This document shows, one piece after another, positions 35,930 through 47,757 of a stretch of DNA of 64,000 nt. The position numbers were made by a program, and so were the translations under genes. The notes below the pieces were generated by a model. The model was given only the letters and a program-made list of their open reading frames with translations, did no database searches and had not been told where the DNA came from. Numbering within the stretch: position 1 is the stretch's first letter; every line of letters starts with the position of its first letter. This DNA is from Bondarzewia mesenterica (Eukaryota; Basidiomycota; Agaricomycetes; Russulales; Bondarzewiaceae): contig SGPL01000135.1 of assembly GCA_004802705.1 (NCBI GenBank), positions 1 through 64,000 of the forward strand, read 5' to 3'.

Positions 35930-36840
35930 AGTGTGTAGCCTCATCGTGTCAAAATGATGGGGCAGAGGGCATGGTGGGTGAGCATGATGCCCTATCATAT
36001 TAAAATGATGAGGCAGGAGGCATGCTGATAAGCAAGATGCCCCATCATATTGGAATGAGAAGGCAGTGGGCATAGTGGGTGAGTGAGATGCCCTGTCATA
36101 TTGGATAATGAGGTAAGGAGATGCTGAATGAGTGAGATGCCTTATTATATTGAAATGATGAGGCAAGGGGGTGCTAGATGAGTGAGATGCCCCATCATAT
36201 TAGAATGATGAGGCAGAGGGGTGCTAAGTGAGTGTGATGCCCTATCATGTTCAAATGATGAGGCAGTGAGTGTGGTGGGTGAGAACAATGCTCTGTTATA
36301 TTTGAACAATAAAATAGGGGGCACTGAGTGAGTACGATGCCCTGTTGTGTTCGAATGATAAANCAAAGGGGGTGCTAAGTAAGGGAGATGCCCTATCATG
36401 TTCAAATGATGAGGCAGAGGGGTGCTGGGTGAAGGAGATGCCCTGTCATGTTCAATGATTGAGGCAGGGGTATGATGAGCGAGTGTGATGCTCTGTCATG
36501 TTAAAATGATGGGGCAGTGGGCATGATAAGCAAGAGAGATACCTCATCATATTAGATGATGAGATAAGGCATGTTGAGTGAAGGAAATGCCTCATCATAT
36601 TGAAATGATGAGGCAGAGGGTGTGATAGGTAAGTGCGATGCCCTATCATATTTGAATGATGGGGCAGTAGGCATAGTGAGTGAGTGAGATGCCCCATTAT
36701 ATTAAAATAATGAGGCAAGAGCATGTTGGATGAGTATGATGCCTCATCATATTGGAATGATGAAGCAGGGGGTGTTAAGTAAGTGTGATGCCCTGTCATG
36801 TTAGAACAATGAGCTAATGGATGTAGTGGGTGAGAGCGTG
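35930..36840. repeat. Palindromic minisatellite, about 50-bp unit, roughly 18 copies
   Basis: The word GATGCCCTATCAT (with variants CCCCATCAT, CCTCATCAT, CCCTGTCAT) starts units at about 35987, 36036, 36088, 36138, 36187, 36236, 36287, 36339, 36389, 36440, 36488, 36538, 36587, 36637, 36689, 36739 and 36787, a spacing of 48-52 bp. Each unit carries CCATCAT-(5-6 nt)-ATGATGAGGC, an imperfect inverted repeat, then a G-rich part and GTGAGTGAG. Because the period is near 51 bp, long open frames arise on the minus strand (repeats of LPHHFNMIGH). I regard those as by-products rather than a gene. Confidence 0.85.
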
Positions 36841-37342
36841 AACAGATAAGAAAAAATACAAATAAACTAAAAAATGCATCTGTCTCCTTCTCGCCATCCA
36901 CACTCAATGCCAGATACTAGTCATGCATTGCATGTGTATTGAGCATGAAAGAGTTTATCAGTAGGGGATGGCTATCATTATAGCTCTTAGATAATGTGAA
37001 AAGGGCTCATGCAATGCATTAGTGGGTGGGTCACAATACAGTGAGCAAAAAATTTCAGCCCTATGTCCTATGAGAGAATGATAGAAGACGGAGAAGCAAG
37101 AGGATGAGACAAGAGTGGATAAGGAACTAGTAGCTTCAAAGTTCGACTTATTGCTTACTTACCAGTAATCAGAGATCCCGGTTGACTAGTAAAGTCTTAC
37201 TACAAACAAAATGAAGCCAAGTTAGTTGCAGAATTCTTACCATTTTGTAATAACCCTAATCATGGACTGTAGTCAATTATAGTCGACTAAAGACCTGAAT
37301 TCTAGAGGAGAGTCAAAAATGGCCCATGGCTCATGCTCAAGT

Positions 37343-37375
37343 AATAATTTCCCTAATCAAAAATCATAATTATAA
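37343..37375. repeat. Transition-decayed copy of a short palindromic repeat
   Basis: TAATAATTTCCCTAATC is identical to the copy at 38606. The following bases differ from it at several positions, only by G to A or C to T (GGGAATCGTAACTGT there, AAAAATCATAATTAT here). Confidence 0.55.
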
Positions 37376-38346
37376 GATTAGATTGTTCTAATACACTGCA
37401 GATTGTTTTATAATCACTCAGCCAGAGACCTAAAAAGTGAATAAGAGAAAACTCTGCCAATGTTAATTATTTCAGTGAGACAATTATCACTAATTATCGG
37501 TGATTCTCAATCTCCTTCAATAGGTTTTGTATATGCATTTGTGCTTTCTTCACAAACTCCTTGTCGAGTGAAACTGCTCAGAGTCCCATTTTCTCTATTT
37601 TTGCCACCTTCAACAATGATCTAACCATCTATAGTAGAATTTTAAAAATATCTCACCCCTGACATAAGCCAACATCAATGAGAGGGGTGACCATCAAGAC
37701 CACAAGTTTAGGGGGAGGTCATTTTGCAAACTTGAGAAGATCCCACATGTTATTATTTTAAAATATATAAATAAATGAAGGTAAGCTATAGCAGTTTTGC
37801 CCTCTCTGCAGGTGACAACAATAAGCTGATTATGTCCTGTTAAAATATTGGCAGTAGCTTCAGCTTGCCAGTCATGGAGGTTAGTGGGCCACTGCAGTAT
37901 TAATTCTGAAAGAGTGTCCTTAATAAACTAAGAGCCGTCAAAGGATGTTAACCCATTTATTAGGGATAGCAACAAGGGGGAATAAATAAAGGCAATACAA
38001 TTATTTAAAAATGAAATGCTTTAAGCCCTTAACTTGCTTGACATAACATGTGATGATGAAGATTCATCGGAGTCACAACTGACTTAGAATTATCATTCTG
38101 CTCTCTTGCAGAACCTTCTAAATAAGGCAGGTCACTGTGGCATCAGCTAACACAGGAGGCATTATTTAAAATCAGACACCTTGGAGAGCTTCTGAATTCA
38201 ATCTGAGTCTTAAAATTTTAGAAGTTCTGTTGTTTTATCTAAAATTGGGTAGAAATCTAAAAAGTCAGCAGTCTGAAATTAAATATGGTCTCATGTGTAA
38301 CCAAATTGAGTCCGACACCTTTACTTTCAGTTGAGCTGAAGATACT

Positions 38347-38372
38347 AAAAATTTCCTTTTGAGGAAATTTTT
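38347..38372. repeat. Palindrome near the right edge of the AT-rich block
   Basis: Arms AAAAATTTCCT and AGGAAATTTTT (11 bp) flank a TTTG loop. It resembles the 34337 palindrome. Confidence 0.6.
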
Positions 38373-38605
38373 TTACTAGTTCAGCTTGTCTGAAATGATA
38401 GGTTTCTTCTTAAGATCAGTGAAATTTCTCCTGATGCATCATGTATAAATTTAGAAAGGCTAAAATTTAAATTTTCAGTAGCATTTTGGAGAAGTCTGAA
38501 TATCTGCCAAAAATTTGAGGTTAAGCTTACTTTCGGAAAGGAATTCGCCAATTTGATATGGGTTAATGCCTGTTGTGCAAACCCCCCAAATTTTGATGTT
38601 GACTT

Positions 38606-38636
38606 AATAATTTCCCTAATCGGGAATCGTAACTGT
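38606..38636. repeat. Least-decayed copy of the short palindromic repeat
   Basis: TAATAATTTCCCTAATC followed by GGGAATCGTAACTGT; ATTTCCC and GGGAAT form the arms. It still contains a CG dinucleotide that has become CA in the 37343 copy. Confidence 0.55.
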
Positions 38637-38693
38637 CCAAAACTGATGATGACTAAACAGCCTGCACCATAGAATAAAAAGAAAAAACATTGC

Positions 38694-41323
38694 TCAATCA
38701 CTATCACTGCTACTGTCACTACCATCAACCTCATCATCATCTGTCGAACTCTCGTCATCGCTCTCCCTCTTGGACTTCTTGACCGACCCACCCCGCATGG
38801 CCGCCATCTGGCCCGCGAGCGTATCCTCCTCCGGTTCCGAGATTTCGTCCTCCTCGCCGTGCTCATCAGGTTCCAGCGCCGAGACATCGTCAATCTTAAG
38901 CTGCCAGACAAAAGTTAAGAGCAACATGTGCAGCATTAGCGATCACAGAAGTATGAGCCAAGTGGAGAAGCACTGACCTGCACGTCTTTGACAGCGTCCT
39001 CACCGATGAGCGTGTCGCTCACGATGTGAACTCGCCAGGTGAACAGGCCCACACCCGGCGGCGCCTGGAAGCGCAGCTTGTACGAGCGGTAGTTCCGCGA
39101 TGACTTCGGGTCAGAGAACGGCACGTCTGCGATCTTCATAGGCGGCACGACAACCTTGTTCAGCTTCTCGTCCGCAATGACAATCCACCACCCAGGCCTG
39201 CGGTTCTGTTTCAAAAAAGTCAAGTCAGCTCTGTTGACAAATTTCAGTATATGGATAGCACTAGACTCACGCCAGGCCAATACGGCGCATGGGCCCAGCC
39301 GCTGCCCTGTGCTGACGGAGGTAAGTCCTCGAAATCCTTGTTGCTGTTCAAAAATTCCTCGTCTTTTGCAACATCGGCCTCAGTCGCGGTCTGGCCACCT
39401 TCTTCCTTCGCTTCTCCATTCTCCTGAGGTGTATCACTAGGCGGTGAGAGGCGCAACTTGACCACGAGTAGCACATACGCAGACGGGGTGATAATTCGTT
39501 CGCCAATAACTATGTGCGATCCCAACAGATGGTCAATTTCGTAATGGTTCTTGAGCAACATGAAGTCACGCACCTTTGAAGGACACCTCTACGATTTCAA
39601 GCCGCCCCCACCGCTCGGCAGCTTTCTTCACGTCCCGAAGCCGCCCATCGCTTTTCTCCTCCAACACATGCACGTAATCGTTGATGTCCTCCACATCCTC
39701 CGGAATAGCCTTGATATCGTCCTGCCCAATCCCCGGCAGCTGCGCGTACTTCACCTTACCACTAGCGGGGAGGACAGCCTGTGCGAGATATGCGTGAAGC
39801 TGCATGACGGCCATTGTTGGGATGAACCAGTTCCGCGCCATGCTGATGTTGAGAAGGGCGTTCAGTAATCCGGGAGTACGCAACAGCAGATCGGCTTGTT
39901 CTGGATATCGAACACTTGCATGAGCGCCCGCACCATTTCTGACACATATCATCGAGTCGGATAGTTACGTACCTCTCTTCAAACCTGCATCTTTCACTTC
40001 CAGTCTCAGCAAGTGCGCGTGCAGCAGCACGAGGGTGCGCCAGCGCCCGTCGTTTTCGCCGCCCTCCACCAACAAACGAACATCCTTCCATCTCTGGCCA
40101 ATTTTCGCATCAATAGCCTTCTCCAGTGCCTCCAACTCCGCCAAACCGCCCTTCTTCCCTGTGCGCTCCCACTCCACCGCCTTTCCGAGAGCACCGACGA
40201 CCTCATCTATCCCGGACGCCTCCGTAAGTGACTTGAAAAACCGAGCGGCGGTCTGTGCGTCGATGCCATCTTTGGTCTTTTGGCGGTTTCCGAACCACCA
40301 GCGGCCCTACGACGTGTGCAACAGGTTAACGCTCAAAATGATATGCAGTGTACAGTGGAACGTACGACGAGCATTGGCAGCGAAACGCCGAACACGAGCC
40401 CATATATGCCCAACACCCAAATGTTGTTCTGCGCTTCGACAATCCAGCGAGGCAGCGCGATACCCATCGTGATCTCCTGCCTTCCATCCGGATGTCCGTA
40501 ATCTTCATAATTCTTGCGAATGTTGACATCTGTGAGACTTCAAGATCATCTCAGTAACACATCCAACATTCAGCGGAGGAGGGGGGAAGAAACACACGAT
40601 TTGTAGGCCTTGGTGATGTCAACGAATCGTGCAGCGACGGATTCGGCGGTCTCGTTAGCGGAAATTTTCACTTTGTCTGGATGGCTATATGCGCGCCTGA
40701 ATCAGAGAGACGTCAAGAGAAGAGCATGACGGGATACGTACTAGAGACGAGAAAGCTTCTTGAAGTGGGATTTGATCTCCTTCTCCGAAACGCCCTACAA
40801 CGGAACACATCAGACCTTCTGCGATATACATTCTAAACAGAGGAGCGTACCAGCTTCAAACCAAGGATTTCGTACGGGTTGTATATCTTGTTTTCAACGA
40901 CTGCGTTGGCGACCTTGTATGACAGCAGGGCGAACACAATCCAACCGACGAGTGTGAAGACGCCTCTGGGAAGCATCGTCAGAGATCAGAAGACAGGAAA
41001 ACGATAGGCAGGAGCGACTACGCACTTTCTCGTAAATTTGGGTCTCAAGAGAGAGCCCGTCTCCCGCTTCCGGATCCTCTCCCGCTGCTGCATGCAAGGC
41101 CCGCACTCGCATCCGGACGTAACGGCATGTTCTAAAGTAAAAATGACAATTGACGCGTCAGTATTATGTCCTTTATACCATAAAAAAGGCTCGAGAAAGC
41201 GACTGCCTCACTTGATGAAGAAGACAAAAATGAAAGTGTGAGCGGGACCAGGACGATGAAGAGGACAGTGATGATGAAGTACAGGGCCATGTTGCCTGAC
41301 TCATCATAGTTGTAGCTGGCCAT
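38694..41323 (-). CDS. SEC63: Sec63, ER translocon J-protein
   Basis: ER membrane subunit of the post-translational Sec62/63-SEC61 translocon; its J domain recruits Kar2/BiP. Exons: 41323-41212, 41131-41026, 40965-40851, 40794-40742, 40684-40598, 40537-40366, 40306-39973, 39900-39574, 39509-39271, 39205-38978, 38900-38694; 659 residues, frame closed. Membrane segments: MALYFIITVLFIVLVPLTLS, FTLVGWIVFALLSYKVA and VLGIYGLVFGVSLPMLV. The J domain runs from NPYEILGLK through the HPD motif (SRLYHPDKVK) to NYEDYGHPDGRQEITMGIAL. The cytosolic Brl/Sec63 domain follows (LRTPGLLNALLNISMARNW, IVIGERIITPSAYVLL, RRPGWWIVIADE, LFTWRVHIVSD). It ends in an acidic tail (SSTDDDEVDGSDSSSDSD), as in yeast. For exon 5 the acceptor catatag was chosen because it restores the HPD motif without a stop. 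Confidence 0.96.
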
Positions 41324-41528
41324 GATGAAGACCAGATATTATAGGTAGAGGAACCAGCGGGTGCGTATAGTTTACAACAAAGAGCGGAAGGGCAGCGTTT
41401 GGCGGGGATGCGAGTGTCTTGAACCAAAGGCACTTCGCTGGCAGAGGACGTGGTGGTCACGTGAATATTTTCTGGTAGGGTCGGCGTCAAGCTCGTTTCT
41501 CTGCAGTTCAGCGTCGTCCACAACCGCG
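41324..41528. promoter_or_regulatory. Shared head-to-head promoter of SEC63 and the coilin-like gene
   Basis: The divergent start codons are 205 bp apart. No TATA box is evident; a purine-rich stretch near 41380 is the only notable feature. Confidence 0.45.
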
Positions 41529-43111
41529 ATGAGGGTTCGAATCACGTCCTCGCCGCCCCTTCCTCCACTTAAAGCCTGGTTCTCTCTCTCAGTCCTGCCA
41601 CAAGACGCTTTTGTATCTTCACTCGCCCAAAACCTCTGCTCTACCGTTCAAGCGCTCCGCGCATGCCCAACTCAGCGCACAAGACATCGAGCTCTACTTG
41701 ACGATTTCGAGCTGCTCCCTGAGACTCTGATAGACGTTCTGAGGGATGGCGATTTGATCTGGTATCTTTTGTTTGATCTGCTAGCACTTTGTACGGCTCG
41801 GTTGAACGAGTTTGGTTTGTTTTATTCATAGCATCCGTCAGAGAGCAAATATTGTTAAACACACAGCGCCTGCTGCTGCTTCGTCACCGCGCGAGACCGT
41901 GAAACCAACTGCTATTCTAGCGCAAAAGCGCAATCTGTCGCCGACATCGTCTTCCTCAGACGATGATACATCAGACGACTCCTCTGATGACTCTTCTACC
42001 TCTTCATCGTCAGACCCGGATTCAGACTCAGTTGTATCCTCCTCTGAAACTCCTCCCACTGCTCTATCCACGAAAAAGCCTGTGCCCAAGGTTCATCCCC
42101 AGTGCGTTTAACTGCTGGCTATATTCCATATCTCCTCCTGACTCGTCAATCACGACAGAACACCGCACATCCCACCAGGTTATGGGAAACCCCAGACTCA
42201 CAGCCGTAATCTCCGCAGGCGGAAAAAGCATCAATATGAGCGCGAAGCGGCCCAACCCGCACCAGCATCAGTAGCACTCACGCTCTCCACGGCCAGCGCG
42301 AACGCCCTGCCGATCGGCATCAAAACGCCAATTTTTACGGGTGCATCTGCGATGGATGGTACGCCCGAGCCAGTCGCGATGATGTCGTTGTCGAACAAGA
42401 ACAAACGGCGCGGGTTCAAGCGCTCGATGGCAGGGTCACAGCCCCAGCGTATTGTCTTTAACACCGATGACGGCCCTGCTGCTGCTACGAGTGCGCCGCC
42501 TTCAAAGCTCCCGCGCTTGATTCCCCCGTCAGAGAAACAAGCAATGGGACTCCTTCCTGCGAACATGTTCGTCACGAGTGTGGACGTCGAAGCTGGGATG
42601 TCGCCGCGGAAGGGAAATGGGGCGTGGCAGCTGGACGGGGAAGAGACGCAGCCTCGACGGAAGAAGCGCCGGAAGGATGCAGCGGAGGAGGACTATGAAG
42701 CGGCAGAGGATATCGAGCTCCCGTACGATGATGATCAGGCAGCGTCAGCGGCCGTGGTCAAAGAGGGACCTGACTGGGAGGAGATAGAAAAACGGTGGGA
42801 GACGCTTGAGAGGGTCCAGAAAGGCACGCCTCTGCGGAATGGAGGTCTAGTCGGTTGGAAGGTAAGCCGGGTTGTTCGTGTTCACGGCCTGTCAATTTAT
42901 CGCCTCACAACAGGAACTGGGGATACACCCGGTGACGTTGACGCCGGAGATGATTCTTTCACTTGGACGTGTTGTGCGGTACGACGAGGGGGAGGTAGTA
43001 GTGGAGTTGTTGGAACGAGCAGTGTCATTCGACGGTAGCATTAGTGCAGAGGACAAGTACGAGAGAGTGTATTCGTGGAACCAAATGAGCGAATGGCGAC
43101 TTGTCGAGTAA
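41529..43111 (+). CDS. Coilin-like nuclear protein
   Basis: Exons: 41529-41761, 41832-42101, 42159-42861, 42914-43111; 467 residues in frame. The N-terminus (PLPP-LKAWFSLS, LCSTVQALRA, LLDDFELLPETLIDVLRDGD) matches the ubiquitin-like self-association domain of coilin, the scaffold of Cajal bodies. An acidic serine run follows (SSSSDDDTSDDSSDDSSTS), then a basic part (SRNLRRRKKHQYER), two more basic stretches (NKNKRRGFKRS, PRRKKRRKD) and an acidic stretch (EEDYEAAEDIELPYDDD). The C-terminal 75 residues (LVGWKELGIHPVTLTPEMIL, VVRYDEGEVVVELLERAV, YSWNQMSEWRLVE) fit the atypical Tudor-like coilin domain. The exon 3 acceptor was chosen to keep HIPPGYGKPQT in frame. The assignment rests on layout and on remembered fungal homologues, so it is likely rather than certain. 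Confidence 0.68.
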
Positions 43112-43310
43112 TTTAAGCACAAATCGGGTAAATCCGGGGCGAAATTTGCCGAAACAGCGCTCACAAATTTCGAGCGAATTCCAACGCGCATTCGGTCGGC
43201 AATCCCTTTCCTCTTCACCATCACCTCTACTCCGCGCTCGCGGTCGCGCACAACGTTGTCCCTCCTCTCCAGTCGAGCTTTCTTAAGCTCCTGACCACCT
43301 CAAATTCATC

Positions 43311-46300
43311 ATGCTGCCACAGGTAGCGACACACATACTTCATCATACTACCCGTGCCGCCGCCGCCGCCCAGAACCAGGCTGGCCACACTCTTCGTAAT
43401 GTTCTCGGTTTGCAATCCTCAGGCTCGCAGTCTGCATCAACAAGTCTAGGCACTTGGAATGGTGCCGGCTCATCCAGCTGGGGCAGTGGACATGCTGGCG
43501 CCGGCGGTGGTGCCAAGTATCACACTGGTAGCCGCTTTTACTCCGGCTATACTGTATGTCTTGATACTATCAATTCCTCGGTTTGACCTCTCTGACCTTA
43601 TTCTCCTATTTTCTTTATGAACTTTACTACTGTAGGGTCCCGGACGTGCCATCACACAGGCCAACACCGCTTCCACATCGGACGCCCAAAATCAGTCGGA
43701 CGATACCGAGGACGTTCCCGTTCTCAAACCCATCGTCATCCGTACGTCTAGAAAACCCCGAAGTCGTAGCCACAGTTTCTCCGTTGCTCCTCGATCCCAC
43801 GCTGAGAGCGTCCAAGAATTCGGTGTCCTAAAAGCTGTCCAGCTCCACGTCCGTTCCCGTCATGCATTCGCAGAGCCTCCTGCCTCCCAGGGCTTGTCTT
43901 CAGCAGACTCTTCCGACGTGCTCGCGGCCTCTCCTGAACCTGGTCGTGTCCGTCGCAACTCCACATCCTCTACGGCTTCATTCTCCGGTGTCAGCGTTGT
44001 CAGCGATGACCTCTCCTCCCCCCCGTCTCTACCTTTCTCGTCCGACGAACCCGCGGCCCCCCAAACTGTCCTGGCACCTGGCCGCGACTCCGATCCTGCG
44101 TCAACCGCGCCTTCACATACCGATTTTATCACTCTCTTCGGCGAACTCAACGAAAAAACTGACCCGATTCAGGTCCGATGTGCGATCGCCAAGCTGCGCG
44201 CACCCGACAGTAGTTCGACCATTCATGACTGGAACGCCGCGTTCAGGGCTCTTGTTGCCATTCGCAAGCCAGGCCAACCGGTCACAGAGATATTGGAAAC
44301 TTACAACGACATGGTGACCCGCTCGATTTCCCCCAGCACCTTCACCTACGGTACTCTCATCGACGTCCTTTGCGAGCGTGACCACGAAGTGTCTCGTGTC
44401 TGTGGTATTCTCGGGATTCGCAACGCAAAGCGCAAGGCGGCAGGGCTTGCAAATGCGCCGGAGACGTTTGTCGACGAGCAGCGCATCGCGGCTATGCGTT
44501 TGGAGAATAACTTTGCATCGGCCATGGCGCTCTTCCAGGCTTCTATTTCGCTGGATAAGACTCATCTCCCGAAAGGTATCTACACCGCCCTCCTACGTTC
44601 GTGCGCCAATCACAGCGCCGTCGACGCCGCGATCCGCGTCTTTGGGCATTTAGAGGCCCGTAGGGATATCGATCCATCAGCTTCTGTCTATGGCCATCTC
44701 ATCTCCGTCTATTCCCAAACCGGCGACCTGGAGGGAGCCAAAGTGGTCTTTGAGGAGTTCAAGCGGGTTTGCCAAAGCAAGAAAGTCTTTTGGGATATTA
44801 CAGACGATGCCGAGCGCGCGCGGTACGCGCACGTCGGGGTATGGAACGCCATGGTCGAGGCCTACTTCCACGCGAACGATCCTGCGAGTGCGCTCGGTTT
44901 GCTGGAGCAGATGTTGGACACGCCCAATGGTGTCCAGTTCGGTGTTACGGACGTGCCCACACCCTCGTTGTCTACGTTCCATTCAATCATAGATGGATTT
45001 TGCCGGCTAGGAGACATCCAGACCGGTCTGGCCTGGTTCGAGCGTCTCCTGCAACAGGACCTGATTGTCGAGCATCCCTTTGCGCCTACGCCGACCCCGC
45101 CCCGTCCCGACTCCCGTCTCTGGAATTCGATGATATTAACCCTCGTCAATGCCCGTATGGTCCCGGATGCCAACCGACTCTTCAAGATCTTCCTCACTAT
45201 CGCGGACAAGGAGAACCTCTATACCTGGTGGTGGGACCGCGCGATGATCTACCACGCCAATATGTGCTATCTCGAGGAAAACAGGCTGGATAGTGATAAG
45301 GCGGTTGAGATCCTGGATTTTGTGACGGAATCGGTCATTGGTCGGCGCGAGTACTGGGGGAGCAACCTACGGGAGCTGCATGGCCCTATATCGTTGGATC
45401 GGTTGGTTTCGTTGTATGCGGATTATGGACGACAGGACAAGGCTGTGGAAGTCATCAGGGAGTTGGCCGAGTATGAGAGACGGGCAATAGGGCACTCCAT
45501 TGATACACGCCCCAAGCATGAGACGGTGCACACCATCATCAGCGTATCCACATCGCTTTTGCAATCGAAAGGCGCCCCCCGACTTATCGAACTTCCCATC
45601 GTTCTGCGCCTGGCGTCTATCTGGTTTGCTCGCGGGATGCATCTCGATGAGATGTTGGCTGCGGCCTGTAACCGCTCCTACGCTGCGGCAAAGGCGAGTG
45701 GTCAGTCTCTGGCACTCTCGTTGGAGGGTTGGGAGACTATGGCATACGCGACCGGTGCGTATCCTTCGGCAGAGGAGAAACCTGTCTTGTCGAACGAGGT
45801 GTTGGAGCACACCCTTACTTTGTTGACGGACATGGCGCGCGAGGGCGTCGATCCGTCACAGATCGCCCCTTATGTCATGGATCACCTGATGCGGATCGTA
45901 CTCACGCACAAGAGCTTTGAGGAGACGAGCACCTTCCTCGCGAACTTGGGGCCCACTTTTGAGGCTCTTTTGGCCAACGCCAAGAACGTCCTCTATCCCG
46001 TTGCTGAACCCACCCAGGTCGGCCCTGAGTCTGTCCCACTTTCTCCCGATGCTCCCCGCCCTGTAGGCCGCATCGATGCATACCACAGCCGCTTTGTCGA
46101 CCAGTTCACCTCGCGCCATAACATGGTGACTCCGGTTGAAGCATACTATCGCTTCGAGCACGGTGCCCAGTTGAGCGTGTACCCCACGCCGGAGGTGTTA
46201 TCCCATCTTATCGAGGCTCTCGGTCGCATCAAGGAAATGGAGAAAGTTTACACGCTGTACGACGCCGCGCAGACCGCGCTCGGTGTCATGCAGGACGACC

Positions 46301-47757
46301 GTGCAGCCCAGGCTTCTGGCTGGGCCGCCGTCGAGAACTCGATGATCATCGCGCAAGGCCACGCTGGTGACGGTATCCGCGCAGACATGCACCGTATGCG
46401 CATGTTGGAGCATGGGTCGACTCCCTCGGCCGATGCCTATGGTGCGCTCATCCACTGTATCAAGGAAACGACCGACGACACTGCTCGTGCAATGGCGTAC
46501 TTCGAAGAGACACAGGAGCGCGGTGTGGTGCCCAATATTTTCCTCTTCAATACCATCATCTCGAAGCTCGCCAAGGCTCGCAAGGCTGACTTTGCGATTG
46601 AGCTGTTCCAGAAGATGAAGTCCCTAGGCATCCACCCGTCCTCGGTTTCTTACGGTGCCGTCATCGCCGCGTGTTGTCGTGTAGGCGATAGCGCGTCTGC
46701 GGAGACCCTTTTCGAGGAGATGTCGGCGCAGCCAAACTTCAGGCCACGCATCCCGCCGTACAACACGATGATGCAGTTCTACGTGCAGACTAAGCCGAAT
46801 CGCGAGCGCTTCCTCCACTTCTACGAGAGGATGCAAAATGCAGGTATCAAACCTACGGCACATACGTACAAGGTCCGTTTGTCTGGTTTCGTTCTGACGA
46901 CAATCAACGCTGACATCCCGTTGTTCACAGCTACTCATTGATGTTCATGGCACTATCGAGCCGTTTGAGTTCACTGCGATGGAGGCTACCTTCAGCAATT
47001 TGCTTGCCGACGGGACTGTTCAGGTGCAAGGTTCGCATTGGGCCGCTCTGATTAACGCGTACGGATGTGTGGCGAAGAACCTGGAGAAGGCAATCTCCTT
47101 ATTTGACTCGATTGCAACGCATCGTAGTACAATCAGATCCGGACTCCAATTGCCCGACGCCGTGACGTTCGAGGCCTTGATCAATGTCCTCGTCACCCTC
47201 CGCCGAACGGATCTCATGCCTCAATATATCGAGCGCCTCAGGACGAGCAGTGTGCACATGACGGCCTACATCGCAAACTTGTTCATCCGGGGTTATGCGG
47301 CTGTTGGTGATATCGAGAAGGCGCGGGAAATCTTCGAGGGACTGGTGGATCCTCCTGTAGGCGTGGCGGCTCCCAACAACCATACTCCTCATGATGCGGC
47401 GTCTTCCCCGTCATCCGCTTCGCCCAACGACCCTGTCTATCGCGAGGTATGTGTTTAGTTTGCATTGACAGTCCTTGATTGACACTCACGACTCTGTAGC
47501 CATCAACTTGGGAAGCGATGGTCCGCGCTGAGCTAGGAAATGGCAATAGAAACGAGGCAGTTGCCCTCTTGGAACGTATACAGGCTAGGTAAGCTTCATC
47601 CTTCGTCTGTTTATGTTTTTCATCGTCGTTTGACCATTTCGTTCACAGACACTATCCCGAGTCAATATACAATCGCATTAGCGGCATCATGCTCGACGAC
47701 TCCGTATCCCCATGGCCCTCTGACTCCGGCTCCCCGTCAGGGATCTACAGCCCGTGA
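43311..47757 (+). CDS. Large mitochondrial pentatricopeptide-repeat (PPR) protein
   Basis: Exons: 43311-43553, 43636-46872, 46931-47446, 47500-47588, 47649-47757; 1,397 residues, frame closed. The start (MLPQVATHILHHTTRAAAAA, with Arg, Gln and Ser) looks like a mitochondrial presequence, followed by a Gly/Ser-rich low-complexity part. PPR motifs are seen as helix pairs of about 35 residues, for example TYGTLIDVLCERDHEV, IYTALLRSCANHSAVDAAIR, SVYGHLISVYSQTGDLEGAK, LFNTIISKLAKARKADFAI, SYGAVIAACCRVGDSASAE, HWAALINAYGCVAKNLEKA and YIANLFIRGYAAVGDIEKAR. Such proteins bind organellar RNA and control mRNA stability or translation, like yeast Pet309 and Neurospora Cya-5, to which this length and order are closest. 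The exact RNA target is not predictable here. Confidence 0.9.

Larger units (their letters stand above)
23701..38693. repeat. AT-rich, CpG-poor, gene-less block (decayed repeat DNA)
   Basis: For about 15 kb the base composition changes to AT-rich, with very few CG dinucleotides and an excess of TG and CA. No intact gene of useful length is present. Two minisatellite arrays, several short palindromes and fragments resembling decayed exons lie inside (listed separately). Single N calls are scattered mostly between 27.7 and 34.7 kb. The pattern fits old transposon-derived DNA eroded by cytosine methylation and deamination, or by a RIP-like process, as described for repeats of many basidiomycetes. 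The left border is gradual; the right border is sharp, at the SEC63 stop codon. No terminal repeats or transposase motifs could be identified, so no element class is given. Confidence 0.75.

Noticed and set aside
33430..36840. CRISPR-like array
   Set aside because: The repeats are contiguous degenerate satellite units without unique spacers, and the organism is a eukaryote.
36145..36907. Long minus-strand frames across the minisatellite (repeats of LPHHFNMIGH)
   Set aside because: They arise because the repeat period is near a multiple of three; no start context, introns or neighbouring gene structure supports them, and the plus strand is equally repetitive.
42231..42575. Minus-strand frame opposite the coilin-like exon 3
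   Set aside because: Shadow frame; the plus-strand model is continuous over four exons with conserved ends.
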